From NCBI RefSeq assembly GCF_000224145.3, contig NC_020174.2, positions 3,107,152 to 3,171,151 on the forward strand: a DNA stretch of 64,000 bases. Direction: 5' to 3'. A program made the translations under genes and the position numbers. The notes beneath the pieces were generated by a model. It worked only from the letters and a program-made list of their open reading frames with translations. It did no database searches and was not told the DNA's origin. Each line of letters opens with the position of its first letter. The stretch's first letter is position 1. Positions 1 to 10,794 of this stretch are shown one piece after another. The DNA comes from Ciona intestinalis (taxonomy: Eukaryota; Chordata; Ascidiacea; Phlebobranchia; Cionidae).

Positions 1-3000
1 AATCATTCAAGGATAAAGTGCTTCGTCGTGGTGTTGGCGTAACATGGATAGTAGATTTCTATGCTAAGTGGTGTGGACCATGTAAGGCGATGCTTCCAGC
101 GTGGAGACAAATGGCAAAGGTTTGATTCTGTTTATTTTTTTTTCATACATTTTGTTACCAATACCAAAATCTCTTCGTGTACATTTTGTTTTTATCTGTA
201 TCACTGACAATTCAGACAACAACGGGTTGGGAAAAATATCTTTAGGTTTCTTGTCCACCAACACAGATTATATTCTATGTGGGTGAGGTTCTTCCATGCG
301 GCACGCCTGGGGTTGTCCTAAAACTGTTGACAATGATTTTGCCTGCAATTAATTTGACCTGTCCTATAAAAATAAAATACCCCTAAATTTAGTTGTTAAT
401 GGTTTCAACATTAATTGCTTTTGAAATGTCAGTTTTGTAACGCTTTCATTTTTAATCTTTTTTTATTTAGGGCGTAACCTCTTCACTAAGTTTAATATGT
501 TTGTCAGTCACAGTTTTTAAACTTTTTATATATTTATTATAAGCGCAACACACTCAACTATATATGTTATATACTGTTGCTGTAAAACATATTTAGGGAT
601 GCACATTACAGAATAATAGGTATTCTAGGATATCCTAGAATACTTTATTTTGAATCTAGAATTCCGAATCTAGAATTTCGAATCTTTTTATATTTATAGG
701 AAAAAAAAATTTTACCCACAAAAGTCAGTTTATTGACCCTTTCTTAACAGCCTTGTTGGATCTTGACTTGTAAAATGATCAAAATTTGTACTATTGGGTA
801 GTTTTTGCCCATGAAACGTATAGCAGGCTATTAAAAGACGTTACGAAACGTTTACTCTCGAAAGTCCCACAAACACAAAAATATTTTTTTTTCAAAATTA
901 ATAACTTTCAAAAATTGTTAATACAGTATATGAGATAACGTGTAATGATGTCATTAAACAGAATACCGAATCCTGTAATTGGATTCGAATACAAAAGGAT
1001 TCGAATCTCATGGATTCGAAATTCTGTAATGTGCATCTCTAGACATATTATACTTGAATTTTGGCTCCTCTGGCAAGAATTTTTATAAATGACGTTTTGA
1101 TGTCATATTCAGGTCGCCTTCATCAGTGTGAAATGACACTTAATGATATATAGTAGGATGGGGAAAGACGGGACACCTTTAGCACATAATATCCAAATAT
1201 CCGGATCAGGTTTTAAACAATTAACAACGGTCTATGGGAGTCGTGAGGATACAGTTTTATAATTATTTAAATGTTTTTTTGTTAACTACCAATTGGGATA
1301 AAATAGAATAAAAAAGTGTCCCATCTTTACCCACCTTGTTTTATTTTTATAAATCTATAAAATTAAAATATTTATATAAATCTATTTGTTCTTAGTTGCT
1401 GGAAGGCGTTGTAAAAGTAGGGGCTGTGGATTGCGCAATACCAACCAACAACCAACTTTGTAAAACACAAGGAGTGAATGCTTATCCGGAAATCCGGCTT
1501 TTTCCTTCCAAGAAGAAACCACGTTCCAATCCTTTGTATAAAGTCTACACCGACTGGAATCGGCAAGCACTTGCAATGGCAGGATGGGCTATCGAGTAAG
1601 GAATAGTTTTTATTTTTTTTTACCTTTTTCTTTATCCTCGCATGGCCGGAAAAGGACAGTCGTTAAACACTGGTGTTCTGTTTCATACACCTCGTGCTAG
1701 CTTACGAGTTACCGCGAATATGTAACTTGTTTATCCTCGCATGGGGGTCAACGACAGTCATTGTCACGCGGGTGTTCTGTTTTGTACACCTCGTGCCTGC
1801 TTACAAGTTACCATGTATGCTACTTAATGTATCTGTTAAGAAATCCTTATTATTTATTGATTGTAGATCAACAAATCACGATGTAAAAGATATGACAATG
1901 GAAGATTTCGATCGGGGTCAACTTATCGACAAACAAGCGTGGTTGCTTGATTTTTACGCCCCGTGGTGTGGCCCGTGTATGGCATTCTCACCTAAGTTTA
2001 TTCTGACCTCATTCGTAAGTTTAGAATTTAACTTATCATAATTTTTTACTTTTTAATTTATCATACATGATTTTTTACTTATTTTTTCGAAAGAGAGAAA
2101 TAAAAAGACATTAAAACGCGCTATTGATAAAAGGTATGTGAAAGATGGCCAGTTAAAAAGCGTGGTTGTTGAACCCTATTCTATTCTGTATGGGTTCTTG
2201 AGGACCTGGATTTAGAGTTTAGACCAGATTTGGCCCATTACCCCAACACCCTTGGGGGTTCCAAAGTAATGAGATCGCGATTTTCTCTATCCTATTCTAT
2301 TTTGTATGGATGAGGTCCGTGAGAACCTGGGATTTAGGCCAGACTTGGCCCATTACCCCAACACCCTTGTACGTCCGGAAGTGACGTGCTCGCGGTAGTG
2401 AAGTTCTTTGTACATGTTCCGACTCTAGTGTTCCGACCAAGTCCCGTTTTCTGTCCCGATTCTTGACCTGTAGGACTCCATCTGCGGACTATTTCTGCTC
2501 TTCTTCCGACTCCAGCATTCCGACCAAGTCAAGAATTATGGGCTGTTTTTGTCTCGATTCTTGGCCTTAAAGGGTCTATCTGCGGACTCGATCTCATGCG
2601 ATTTGTGAACATCAACATTTATCCTTACCTGTTTTTTTTCTCTGTATTACTGTCATCTTGGACAACTCATTAATCTGCTTATTATTCTATTCTATGAGAG
2701 TAAGGTCCCGCAGCCTCAAAACCTATGGGTACTAGGATTTAGACCAGGGTTGGCCAATTTCCAAACTGTCTGATGTGACGTCGTTTGACTTGGTCGGAAC
2801 GGAGAACGAGTTCGCAGAAATAGTCCGCAGATGGAGTCCTACGGGTCGAGAATCGGGACAGAAAACGGGACTTGGTCGTAACACTAGAGTCGGAACATGT
2901 ACAAAGAACTTCACTACCGCGAGCACGTCACTTCCGGACGTACAAGGGTGTTGGGTTAATGGGCCAAGTCTGGCCTAAATCCCAGGTCCTCACGGACCTC

Positions 3001-4870
3001 ACCCATCAGAATAGAATAGAATAGATGTGACGTCGCATTTCTGGCTGTTAAAGGGCATACCAACGAAAAATGAAAATTTGTATATGGATAGAAATGCTCA
3101 AATGTGACCTAAAGTTACCATCAAAGTTTCCCAAAACAATACAGCTTTAAAAAAAACACTGGAGTAAAAAAGATTCGGCTGTTTCAACAATGCATGGAAT
3201 TTCCCATAAAAAAAACGGCTCTTAACTTTGACCGTTTCTAATTTCTAAACTACTGAAGAAAAAAAAAAAATTTTTTTCTATCAATACACAAACTTTGATT
3301 TTTGTTGGTATGCCCCTTCAAAGGTAGCTGTACACAGTATCCGGAATTCGTCCGTTTTGTCTGTTTTGTCCAGATTTCGCTGCCGCATGCGGAACTTGGA
3401 CACGGGTTTGCATACGACTTCGCAAAGAAATTCGCATGCCGAATACTGTGTACAGCCACCTTAAGCCTAATTTTTTTAATTATATATTAAATAACACATC
3501 AAAGGAAGTACCTGTATCATATGTGTTTAATATCATCGCTTAAAATCATCAGATCATAAAGAAATATGTTTCTTGCAGAGGTTCGTAGGAAGGGTTAAGT
3601 TTGGCAAAGTCAACTGCCAACAATTCCCTTCGATTTGTAGCCAAGCAGGGGTTAACGCTTATCCATCTGTGAAATTTTATCATCCGGTAAAATCAGATGA
3701 GAAGAGAAGTTCGGTCAAATCCATAACATCTCAGGTAAAATTATCATCACTTTTTTATTCTCACAAGGTGGGGCAACTTCGATTTATAAATGAAAGATTG
3801 AATTTTTTTCGTCTTTTTTGCTATACTGAATTTAAATCAATAGTTGCCAGGTCCGCATGAAAAACCTAGAAATCTGTAAAAATTACACAATTTTTTTTTT
3901 TTTTTCGATTACGAAAAAGGAATCGGAAAAGTTTATAAAAGTGTAAAGATGTGTAGTAACGATAAAATATTGTGAATGAAACAAAAAATAATAATGTTTT
4001 GGATAAAAAGAGTGGCTGTTCCATGCTAACATGGGTTGGAATAAATGTAACTTACTTTATCCTCACATGGCCGGAAAACAACAGTCGTTATAATTATAAC
4101 ACAAGTGTTCTGTTTCATACTTAGCATGCCTGCTTACGAGCTGCCATGTGTGTTAATTTGTGGGTGATATATTTTTATGAATGGCTGATAATTTGGACAA
4201 TCCATTAGTGACCACTGGGTTGGAGCAATTGCTGTCAAGTGTCTTGCCCAAGGACACATACACCCACAATGGTAGCAGCGACGAGGTTTAAACCTCTTAC
4301 CTCTGTGTTGGAGGCAGATGGCCAACCACTTTGTCACGACGCCGGTATATTTTTATTTACAACCATTCTATTTACAGGATCCTGATGAAATAACTCAATT
4401 GGTGGAACAATTTATTCAACCATATAAACATCTGATAAAAAAGAAATCATCACAGAAGAAAAAAGTAAAAAGTTTTTCCATTAACTAGTAATATGAGCCA
4501 TATAGCGTTACCCGAAAAAAAAAAACGACAGTCATTATTATAACACAACTGTTCTGTTTCATACACCTCGTACCAGCTTATGAGTCACCAAGTATGTTAC
4601 TTTGTGAGTGAATATTTTTTTGGTAGGTGGTATTTTCTTCTTTTTTTTGTGTAATTGATAATTTGGACAACCCATTAGTGACCATTGGGTTGGAGCAATT
4701 GCCGTTAAGTGTCTTGCCTAAGGACACATACACCCACAATGGCAGCAGCGACAGCTTTGAACCCATTACATCTGTTTTGTAGGCGGGCATGCTAACCAAC
4801 TGTGCTACGGCACCGGATAATTACCAAACCATATAATCAACCTTTCTTTTGTTTTCAGGATGAATTATAA
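1..4870 (+). CDS. DNAJC10: DNAJC10/ERdj5-like ER disulfide reductase, C-terminal part
   Basis: Exons by reading phase: 1-119 (gene enters from the left), 1396-1595, 1867-2014, 3579-3734, 4378-4464, 4859-4870. They encode two thioredoxin domains. The first has the active site KWCGPCK (exon 1) and the strand VGAVDCAIP; the second has FYAPWCGPC followed by FGKVNC and VNAYPSVKFY. The tail is lysine-rich and ends in KDEL, the ER retrieval signal. Order and spacing match the last two Trx domains of ERdj5, which reduces disulfides of misfolded proteins for ER-associated degradation. The J domain and earlier Trx domains must lie left of the window. The human third motif is CHPC as I recall, so CGPC in both domains here would be a difference. 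The final exon codes only Asp-Glu-Leu-stop. A PDIA family member is the alternative, but the KDEL tail plus two a-type domains in tandem favours ERdj5. Confidence 0.9.
594..1041. mobile_element. hAT-like MITE with 8-bp target duplication
   Basis: Ends are TAGGGATGCACATTACAGAA and its inverted match, with one or two differences. Flanks 586-593 (AACATATT) and 1042-1049 (GACATATT) match at 7 of 8 bases. The TAGGG-TGCAC end and 8-bp duplication are typical of hAT elements. It has no coding capacity and lies in the first DNAJC10 intron. A truncated relative lies at 56042-56425. Confidence 0.85.
1058..1140 (-). repeat. Short repeat with hammerhead-like fold
   Basis: On the minus strand CTGATGA (1120-1126) is followed by a perfect AGG-CGA-CCT hairpin, then GAA (1108-1110), then a second hairpin ATGAC/GTCAT (1089-1106). 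That is the order of a hammerhead core, but the 15.1/16.1 pair is T/T. Relatives lie at 16728-16840 and 26385-26412. Activity is not implied. Confidence 0.4.
1151..1338 (-). mobile_element. TA-MITE copy
   Basis: Family reference for minus copies: the left end (TAGTAGGATGGGG) is followed by AGCACATAATATCC and later by TTTGTTTACTACCA; the right end is the inverted terminal repeat. TIRs of about 28 bp sit between TA dinucleotides. Here the right end is decayed. In DNAJC10 intron 1. Confidence 0.85.
1631..1828 (-). repeat. tRNA-SINE 3' fragments, two in tandem
   Basis: Two successive copies of the SINE 3' half (TTTATCCTCGCATGG to GAGTTACC) sit directly upstream of the DNAJC10 acceptor at 1866. 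Neither has the tRNA-like head. Confidence 0.75.
2165..3027. repeat. Large fold-back (inverted repeat) element
   Basis: Arms at about 2283-2510 and 2775-3027 are inverted copies, nearly identical by eye over about 230 bp, with a spacer of about 265 bp. Outer ends carry TATTCTATTCTAT and GGTGAGGTCC; both arms contain CGGAAGTGACGTGCTCGCGG. The left side has an extra partial copy at 2165-2280. Short relatives of the outer end recur at 25525, 29510, 30540, 51190, 53525 and 54570. No coding capacity. In DNAJC10 intron 3. Confidence 0.85.
3048..3321. mobile_element. TIR element, AAAGGGCATACCAAC ends
   Basis: The left end TTAAAGGGCATACCAACGAA and the right end (TTGTTGGTATGCCCCTTCAA) are inverted matches over about 30 bp with few differences. 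About 270 bp, non-coding, A/T-rich interior. Family not recognised. Confidence 0.7.
3321..3462. mobile_element. Short TIR element, GGTAGCTGTACACAGTAT ends
   Basis: The left end AAGGTAGCTGTACACAGTAT is mirrored at the right by ATACTGTGTACAGCCACCTT. About 140 bp. It abuts the preceding TIR element with no spacer. Family not recognised. Confidence 0.75.
4040..4346 (-). repeat. tRNA-SINE, near full length
   Basis: Reads from the tail side (GTAACTTACTTTATCCTC) through TTGGAGCAATTGC and CAAGGACACATAC to the tRNA-like head, which ends near GTCACGACGCCGG. In DNAJC10 intron 4. Confidence 0.9.
4510..4816 (-). repeat. tRNA-SINE, near full length
   Basis: Fills most of the last DNAJC10 intron, between the KKSSQKKK exon and the three-residue DEL exon. 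The head ends at CTACGGCACCGG. The tail side is truncated. Confidence 0.88.
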
Positions 4871-5214
4871 AAGCAGATGAAAGTGAAGTAGATTTAACTT
4901 AGGAAATATTTTGCACAAAGTTGTGAAGCAAAGTTTACCTTGAATTGGCAAGTTGTTGCGGAAGTATTGTCGCTCGTGCTTAGATTTATATTGGAAGCTG
5001 TGCATTAAGTTCGTACATTCGTTATTACACACAACTTATTTACACCTTGCGACCATATTTGTTGCAGATATAATATAATACACGAAACATTTGGTTATCG
5101 CTGTCTTATTATTTCACATATGGTGCACCTAAAAACTTTTGTTGGTAAAACCATACATGTCCTAATCTAAGGTTAACAGTTCTTGTTATCTGTGCTGTTA
5201 GTTTCTGCATACTC

Positions 5215-5500
5215 ACATGAATGAATGTAACTTACTTTATCCTCGCGTAGCGGGAAAACGACAGGCGTTAATTACGGGTGTTCATACCATGCCAACTTAC
5301 GAGTTACCAAGTATGTTACTTTTTGGGTGATTTTTGGGGGAATTTTTCTTTTGTTTTATGTACGGCTAATAATTTGGACAACCCAAAAGTGACCATTGGG
5401 TTAGAGCAATTGCTGTTAAGTGTCTTGCTCAAGGACACATACGCCCACAATGTTAGCAGCGACGAGCCTTGAACCAATTACCTCTGGGTTAAAGGCGCCA
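5215..5500 (-). repeat. tRNA-SINE
   Basis: Intergenic copy about 350 bp after the DNAJC10 stop. The tail is short and the head stops at AAGGCGCC. Confidence 0.85.
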
Positions 5501-5791
5501 CATGAATCCTTATTTAAATTTGCCCTACTGAACATCGCATGTTATTATATCGGTATACTATTTTAGAAACAACCATGAGGTATAAATTATTGAATTACAA
5601 ACAGATATTTCAAAATTTAGCAATAAATACCTGAACAACTACAATGTTGGGTAAAGTGGGACACCAAGGTAAACGTTTCTTATGTCAATGCCTTTATGCA
5701 ACTTTTGTGTAATCCAGAACTTTAGTTGTGCTGGTTTGTTAGCCACACTTTGTATAACTATAGTTTAAATCGGCCGATTCCAATGGATATA

Positions 5792-5990
5792 TAGTACGTT
5801 GGGGGAAGATGGGACACCTTTTTATTATATTTTTTCGCCCAATTTGGTAGTAAACAAAGAAAAGGCAAAGATTTATAAAACCGTATCCTCACGACTTCCC
5901 TAGACCGTTGTTAATTGTTTAAAAGACGATCAAGACATTTAGATATTATGTGCTAAAGGTGTCCCATCTTCCCCCACCCTATTGTATCTT
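5792..5990 (+). mobile_element. TA-MITE copy
   Basis: Family reference for plus copies: the left TIR is followed by ATTTTCTCGTCCCATTTGG, then GATCAGGATATTTGG near the right end. Left end mutated to TAGTACGTTGGGGG. Between DNAJC10 and the IL-17-like gene. Confidence 0.85.
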
Positions 5991-6649
5991 AGTTTTTCCT
6001 TCAAAACTAATTGTATGAGACAAAATCATATAATTTAAAAAAAAAATTGAAAAATGTCCCTGATTTCAATTAACCGCTTTTTTGTAAATTTGAAATCTCA
6101 AACATGTGCTGGGCTACGTATGTATTTATAAATCGGGAAGTCGTACCATAGGTCGTCGCAACCGAAAGCAGTAATTTTGTCCCATAAGCTGACACCCTAG
6201 TAATTGATAGTTAGTCTGTGTAGCGAGACGTTAAGAAGTCACGATAAATGCTCATGACTTGATGGAAATAGCTGCTTTGCGACCGACGGTCAATTGAAGT
6301 ATGTGAAAAGCTTGCCACCCAAATCCGCCATGTCGTGCCGTAGCCAAAAAAAGATATAAAAAGAATAGACCAATGTGTTAGGGAATGAGCCAATGCTGGG
6401 GCCGTGATTAGGGTGCAAAGTCGAGCCGCGAAACCACTGCAAGGTTTGGCGGGTGAAAAACGTGACGACATGAACGGTTTTTATAAGGTATTAAACATCA
6501 CCCTTTGCAACACGAAGAACCATTGTACAGAGGTAAAGAATGCAGGTGCCTAAAAGGAGTGTATATTTTATTAAATTCTAGAAATCAGTTAAAAATCGTT
6601 AAGCGAAGATGGTTGATCAGGCAGAGTACAATCTACCGGCCGGACAGAT

Positions 6650-7675
6650 ATGGTACGTTATCAATCTCCTATATTCACTAGCATAAGTTTAACTGTACTC
6701 CTTATCTTTTTCTAGATTTATTAGTTATAATATAAAAAATAACTGCCATAGCATACTATTCGGTAGTATTTATTTAAAATTAGCGTTTCTTTTTGTTTCA
6801 GCATCTTTTTCAATGGACGATTGTTTTGTTGCTGGTCGTCTCATCCGTTTCTTCTCGAAGACCTTTGAAAGTTCATAATGACAGAAGGTAATTAAAATAA
6901 ACTGGTGTTGAGCTACATATAGTGGGGTGAGGAAAGACGGGACACCTTTTGCACATAATATCCAAATATCCTGATCGAGTTTTAAACAACTACCAACGTT
7001 TTTTGAGAGTTGTGAGAATACGCTTTTCTAATTCTTTGAATGTTGTTTGTATGCTATACCAAAAAGGACGAGAAAATAGAATGAAAAGGTGTCCCATCTT
7101 TCCCCACCATATCATATTTTAGCGGCTTATCCGGTACAGATAGTGTATTTAGACGTTTTGTCTGCCATTCGGAGAGACTTCATAAGAGAAACGTCGGGAA
7201 TACATTAGGTTTTATACCAGATAAGCTGCTTAAAGATTATTTACAGTATGCCTGGTAACAGAAATACCAGAGTAATTATGATTTTACTACCAAACGTTTC
7301 GAAGCGAAAATTTTAGGTGTGAAAATTAATAGAGTGGAGGGCAGTGAATGAATGTGGTGGAAAATGTTGCAGAAAGTAACGACAGATATGTTTGCATGTT
7401 TTAGGTGCCGAGCAGAGGTTACTTGTCGTCATGAGAATACGTTTTCACCATGGACATGTATGTACATAACTTGCTCGCACATTGAAGACCCCGTGATAAG
7501 TGTTGTTTGCGACCGTAAATGTAAAGATCCAAAAACCCATGTCATTTTGGATAGTAATAACTATTGCTCTAAAGAAATCAAACTGATAATTGAACGGCGA
7601 CGAAGACACAGGGGTGTTATGATACCAATTGAAGTCGTTGTTGGGTGTGAATGCGTATGGTGCGGAAACAGATGA
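6650..7675 (+). CDS. IL-17-like secreted cytokine
   Basis: Exons 6650-6652 (ATG only), 6802-6887 and 7405-7675 join in frame to 119 aa. The ATG directly abuts donor GTACGT. Exon 2 gives a signal peptide (MHLFQWTIVLLLVVSSVSS, then RRPLK). Exon 3 gives a cysteine-rich domain with ENTFSPWTC, a VVCDRKC pair and the C-terminal VVVGCECVWCG. The SPW motif, paired cysteines and V-V-G-C-x-C-V strand are hallmarks of the IL-17 cystine-knot fold; Ciona is reported to have several IL-17 genes. At 119 aa it is shorter than human IL-17A (155 aa). An ATG at 6609 opens an overlapping upstream frame that reads out of frame through exon 2. An alternative in-frame start at 6609 would need the weak donor GTTATC at 6657. 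Which paralogue this is cannot be told. Confidence 0.8.
6920..7113 (-). mobile_element. TA-MITE copy
   Basis: Complete, both TIRs readable. Fills much of the second intron of the IL-17-like gene. Confidence 0.88.
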
Positions 7676-7717
7676 AAGAATTATTACGTATTTTATTGAT
7701 ATAGTAAGGTGGGGGAC

Positions 7718-7798
7718 TATTTTCCTGTCTTTTACCTTACAATGTTTTTAAATCATCGCAATACCGTAATCGGAGCGACAAATAAAGTTATTATTATT
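7718..7798 (+). repeat. S2 fragment with (TTA)n tail
   Basis: Contains CCTGTCTTTTACC, ATACCGTAATCGGAG, then ACAAATAAAG and (TTA)n, matching the 3' half of the S2 copies at 11690 and 21864. Confidence 0.7.
7781..7786 (+). promoter_or_regulatory. Candidate poly(A) signal, IL-17-like gene
   Basis: First AATAAA after the stop codon at 7673-7675. It lies inside the S2 fragment, so the transposon may supply the polyadenylation signal. Confidence 0.5.
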
Positions 7799-8185
7799 AT
7801 TATTTTCACGTTCCACTTGGTAGTAAACAAAGATCATTCAAAAAATTATAAAATTATATCCTCATGACTCCCATAGACCTCTGTTAATTGTCTAAAACAC
7901 GATCAGGATATTTATATATTATGTGCTAAAGGTCTCCTATCTTACCCCAACAGTATACTATGTATTTAAACTACTTAAACTAATATATTTCAAAAAAACA
8001 TGGGAATTCTTTTTCTTCGTTCTTTAAAAGCATATAAATATTTGCAGTCGCTTTAGAAAGATAATTACTTTATGTTATAAATACTTCGTTACAATTTACT
8101 ATTTTAGTAGATTCGTACTCTACCAACGTTAGTTTGGTTTTTGATTTATATATTTGCAATAATAGTAAAAACTATGTAAGTTATA

Positions 8186-8375
8186 TAGTAGGGTGGGGGG
8201 AAAATGGGACACCTTTCTTTCTATTTTCTTGTTCCATTTTGTAGTAAACAAAAAAGAACATTGAAAGAATTACAAAACTGTATCTTAACGACTTCTATAG
8301 ACCGTTGTTATTTGTTTAAAACACGATCAAAATGTTGGAATTTCATGTACTAAGGTGCCCCGTCTTCCCCCACAG
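8186..8375 (+). mobile_element. TA-MITE copy
   Basis: Left TIR intact (TAGTAGGGTGGGGGG). Right end CCCCCACAG is decayed. Confidence 0.85.
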
Positions 8376-8803
8376 TCATCTATACGTATTATTAACACTA
8401 TACAGCAATGTCTGCTGCCGTAACCACTTCATATATCGATACTGAGTATCGAGCACGTACTTCCTTTTGACATTTATATTGACATATGTTTACCATCGTA
8501 TGATTCTTATTTGCACTACCACACTTTTATTATTCGACAACACTTCAAAGGAATATAATAAAACACACACAAAAAATATGTGATTCACACAACAGTTACT
8601 GTTTTAGTGATTCGTAAACAGGTGAGGTCAGTAGGGAGACTCCAAATCCTTGTGCGTTTGAATAACTAAATTATTTTATTTATATTGGAAATATACTTAA
8701 ATAACACCAGCTTCGAAAATCAAGTTGGGACATCATTTCTATAGTTTTTATCAAAGCTCATTTGACCAGTATCCATTTATTAATGGGCGAAACAAATGTT
8801 ACA

Positions 8804-8955
8804 GCGCCGTGGCAAAGTGGTTAGGGCGCCTGCCTGTAACCGAGAATGTCCGGCGCCGTGGCAAAGTAAGCTGGCACGAGGTTTTAAACCCATGTTATAA
8901 CGACTGTCGTTTCCCTGCTACGCCAGGATAAAGTAAGTTACAGTCATACATTCAC
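8804..8955 (+). repeat. tRNA-SINE, internally deleted
   Basis: The head (GCGCCGTGGCAAAGTGGTTA) appears twice, at 8804 and near 8851. The second head jumps straight to AAGCTGGCACGAGG, losing the middle. Looks like recombination between SINE copies. The tail is reduced to CATACATTC. Confidence 0.75.
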
Positions 8956-9021
8956 AGTATTATTCGACAGTATTCTCACGGTGTTTACATATATATGATA
9001 AAACTGCATAAAAGTTAAGGG

Positions 9022-9213
9022 TAGTGCTGTGGGGTAAGATGGGACACCTTTAGCACAAAATATCTAAATATTCTGATCGTATTTTAAACAATTAGCAACG
9101 GTCTATGGCAGTCCTGAGAATACGGTTTCATAATTCTTTAAATTTTCTTTGTTTACTACCAAATGGGGCGATAAAATAGAATAAAAAAGTGTCCCATCTT
9201 CTCCCACCTACCA
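9022..9213 (-). mobile_element. TA-MITE copy
   Basis: Left end TAGTGCTGTGGGG; right end CTCCCACCTACC. Confidence 0.83.
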
Positions 9214-9731
9214 TACATAACATAATGTTTTATTTCAATACAAGCTACACAAGCTATAGCAAGTCGCTCCTGGTCTTATTTTTAAAGCAAAGCCACTTAC
9301 TAAACTCCTTCGTCGACAGCTGTTGTGACTAAATCAGTAAAGAGAGAGTTAAGTCTGTTACAAAGTTGAAGAGCTCTTCACTCTGCTACCCCATCCACAT
9401 CTAAGTACTGATTGCGTTTGGAAGTAGTGGAATTTGGCAAGATGGACTCTTGCCTTTTAAAAAAAATTGACAGTTTTTTTCTTAATTTAAAAGCAGTACG
9501 TTTAGATAATATGCAGAATTTCTGTAAGATGTAAATTAGTTACGTTAGTCTTTATGAGAGCATTTTCATTATGTTTAGTATATATGTTTCTGGTAGACTG
9601 CTATATTAAAAGATGTAAAATACAGGCAAAAGCTGTATAAGTATATATAACTATATTATACCTTTTATATTAATCCGTGGGCTTACATCATAGTGCGTGG
9701 AACTCGCACGAAGTTTTAGTTTTACTGCATA

Positions 9732-9914
9732 TAGTTTTGTGGGGTAAGATGGAACACCATATAGATCCAATATCCCAAAGGTGTTTTAAACAGTTACCAA
9801 CGGTCGATCGAAATCGTGAGGATATGGTTTAACAATTCTTCTAATGTTCTTTGTTTACTACCAAAAGGGATTAGAAAATAGAGTGAAAATGTGTCCTTCC
9901 CATACCCTACAATA
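9732..9914 (-). mobile_element. TA-MITE copy, decayed
   Basis: Both TIRs are degraded (TAGTTTTGTGGGG on the left, CATACCCTACAA on the right). The middle is well conserved. Confidence 0.78.
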
Positions 9915-10183
9915 TAGTATAGCCGTGTAAATGTGTTTGTTCAAACTGCTAAATGTTTAATAACGGTGAGTCGTATTTAATGTTTAAGAAATCACAACTC
10001 TCTTTGCACGCGTGGCGTTAAAGTAAAGATATGGTTGTATAGAAGTCACGTGCCAGTCTTACGCACACAGCGTTCGGATCTATAAATGTGTGTACTTTGG
10101 TGTGTGAGGCCCAGTTTCTTTGTTGTTGGATAATCCGCACGACTCCTAAATACAAAAAAATCAGTTGCATTGAAGAAAAGATA

Positions 10184-10375
10184 TAGTAGTGTAGGAAAAC
10201 ATGGGGCAGTTTTAGCACATATTATTCAAACATCCTGATCGTGTTTGAACAATTAATAACAGTCTATGAAAGTCGTGAGGATACAGTTTAATAATTCTTT
10301 AAATATTCTTTGTTTACTACCAAAGGTGACGATAAAATAGAATAAAAAGGTGTCCTATCTTCCCCCACCCTACTA
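10184..10375 (-). mobile_element. TA-MITE copy
   Basis: Left end TAGTAGTGTAGG; right end intact, CCCCCACCCTACTA. Confidence 0.87.
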
Positions 10376-10794
10376 TATTTTATGTTTCTAATGTTCACCG
10401 AGAAAGAAATGTTTATAAGTTGTTATTTTCTGCTTTTTTAAATTTGTTAAACCGTTAGTTGTGGTATTCCGCGGAAGGATATATAAAATAATAGGTCACC
10501 GTGTACTTTTGTTCACATTGTCGCGGCTGGTATATTATTATGATAATTTCCGAAATCCTTGCGCGGCTGTAATAACTGTGGTCATTGAGAGAATCTTTGG
10601 TGACGACGTCGCTTGTTTTCGTTGCGATTATATCAGGCAAACAGCTTCCTGAATGGCCGGTATTGGTTCTAGTTCTCTAGCGCTTCATTTTGTTTATGAT
10701 ACAGCTACCAAACCGAGCACACGTTACGTGATAACGGTTTTTAAAATAGTAATAATTATGTTGCACGCAGAGTTAGATAGGTTTTAATTATATA

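Larger units (their letters stand above)
7702..7960 (+). mobile_element. TA-MITE copy split by an S2 fragment
   Basis: The left TIR TAGTAAGGTGGGGG breaks off near 7717. The body resumes at CCACTTGGTAGTAAAC about 7807. The interruption is S2 sequence. Confidence 0.75.

Noticed and set aside
10461-10652. Plus-strand 63-codon frame with cysteines near the end
   Set aside because: The opposite strand is open over the same stretch and no exon signals fit.
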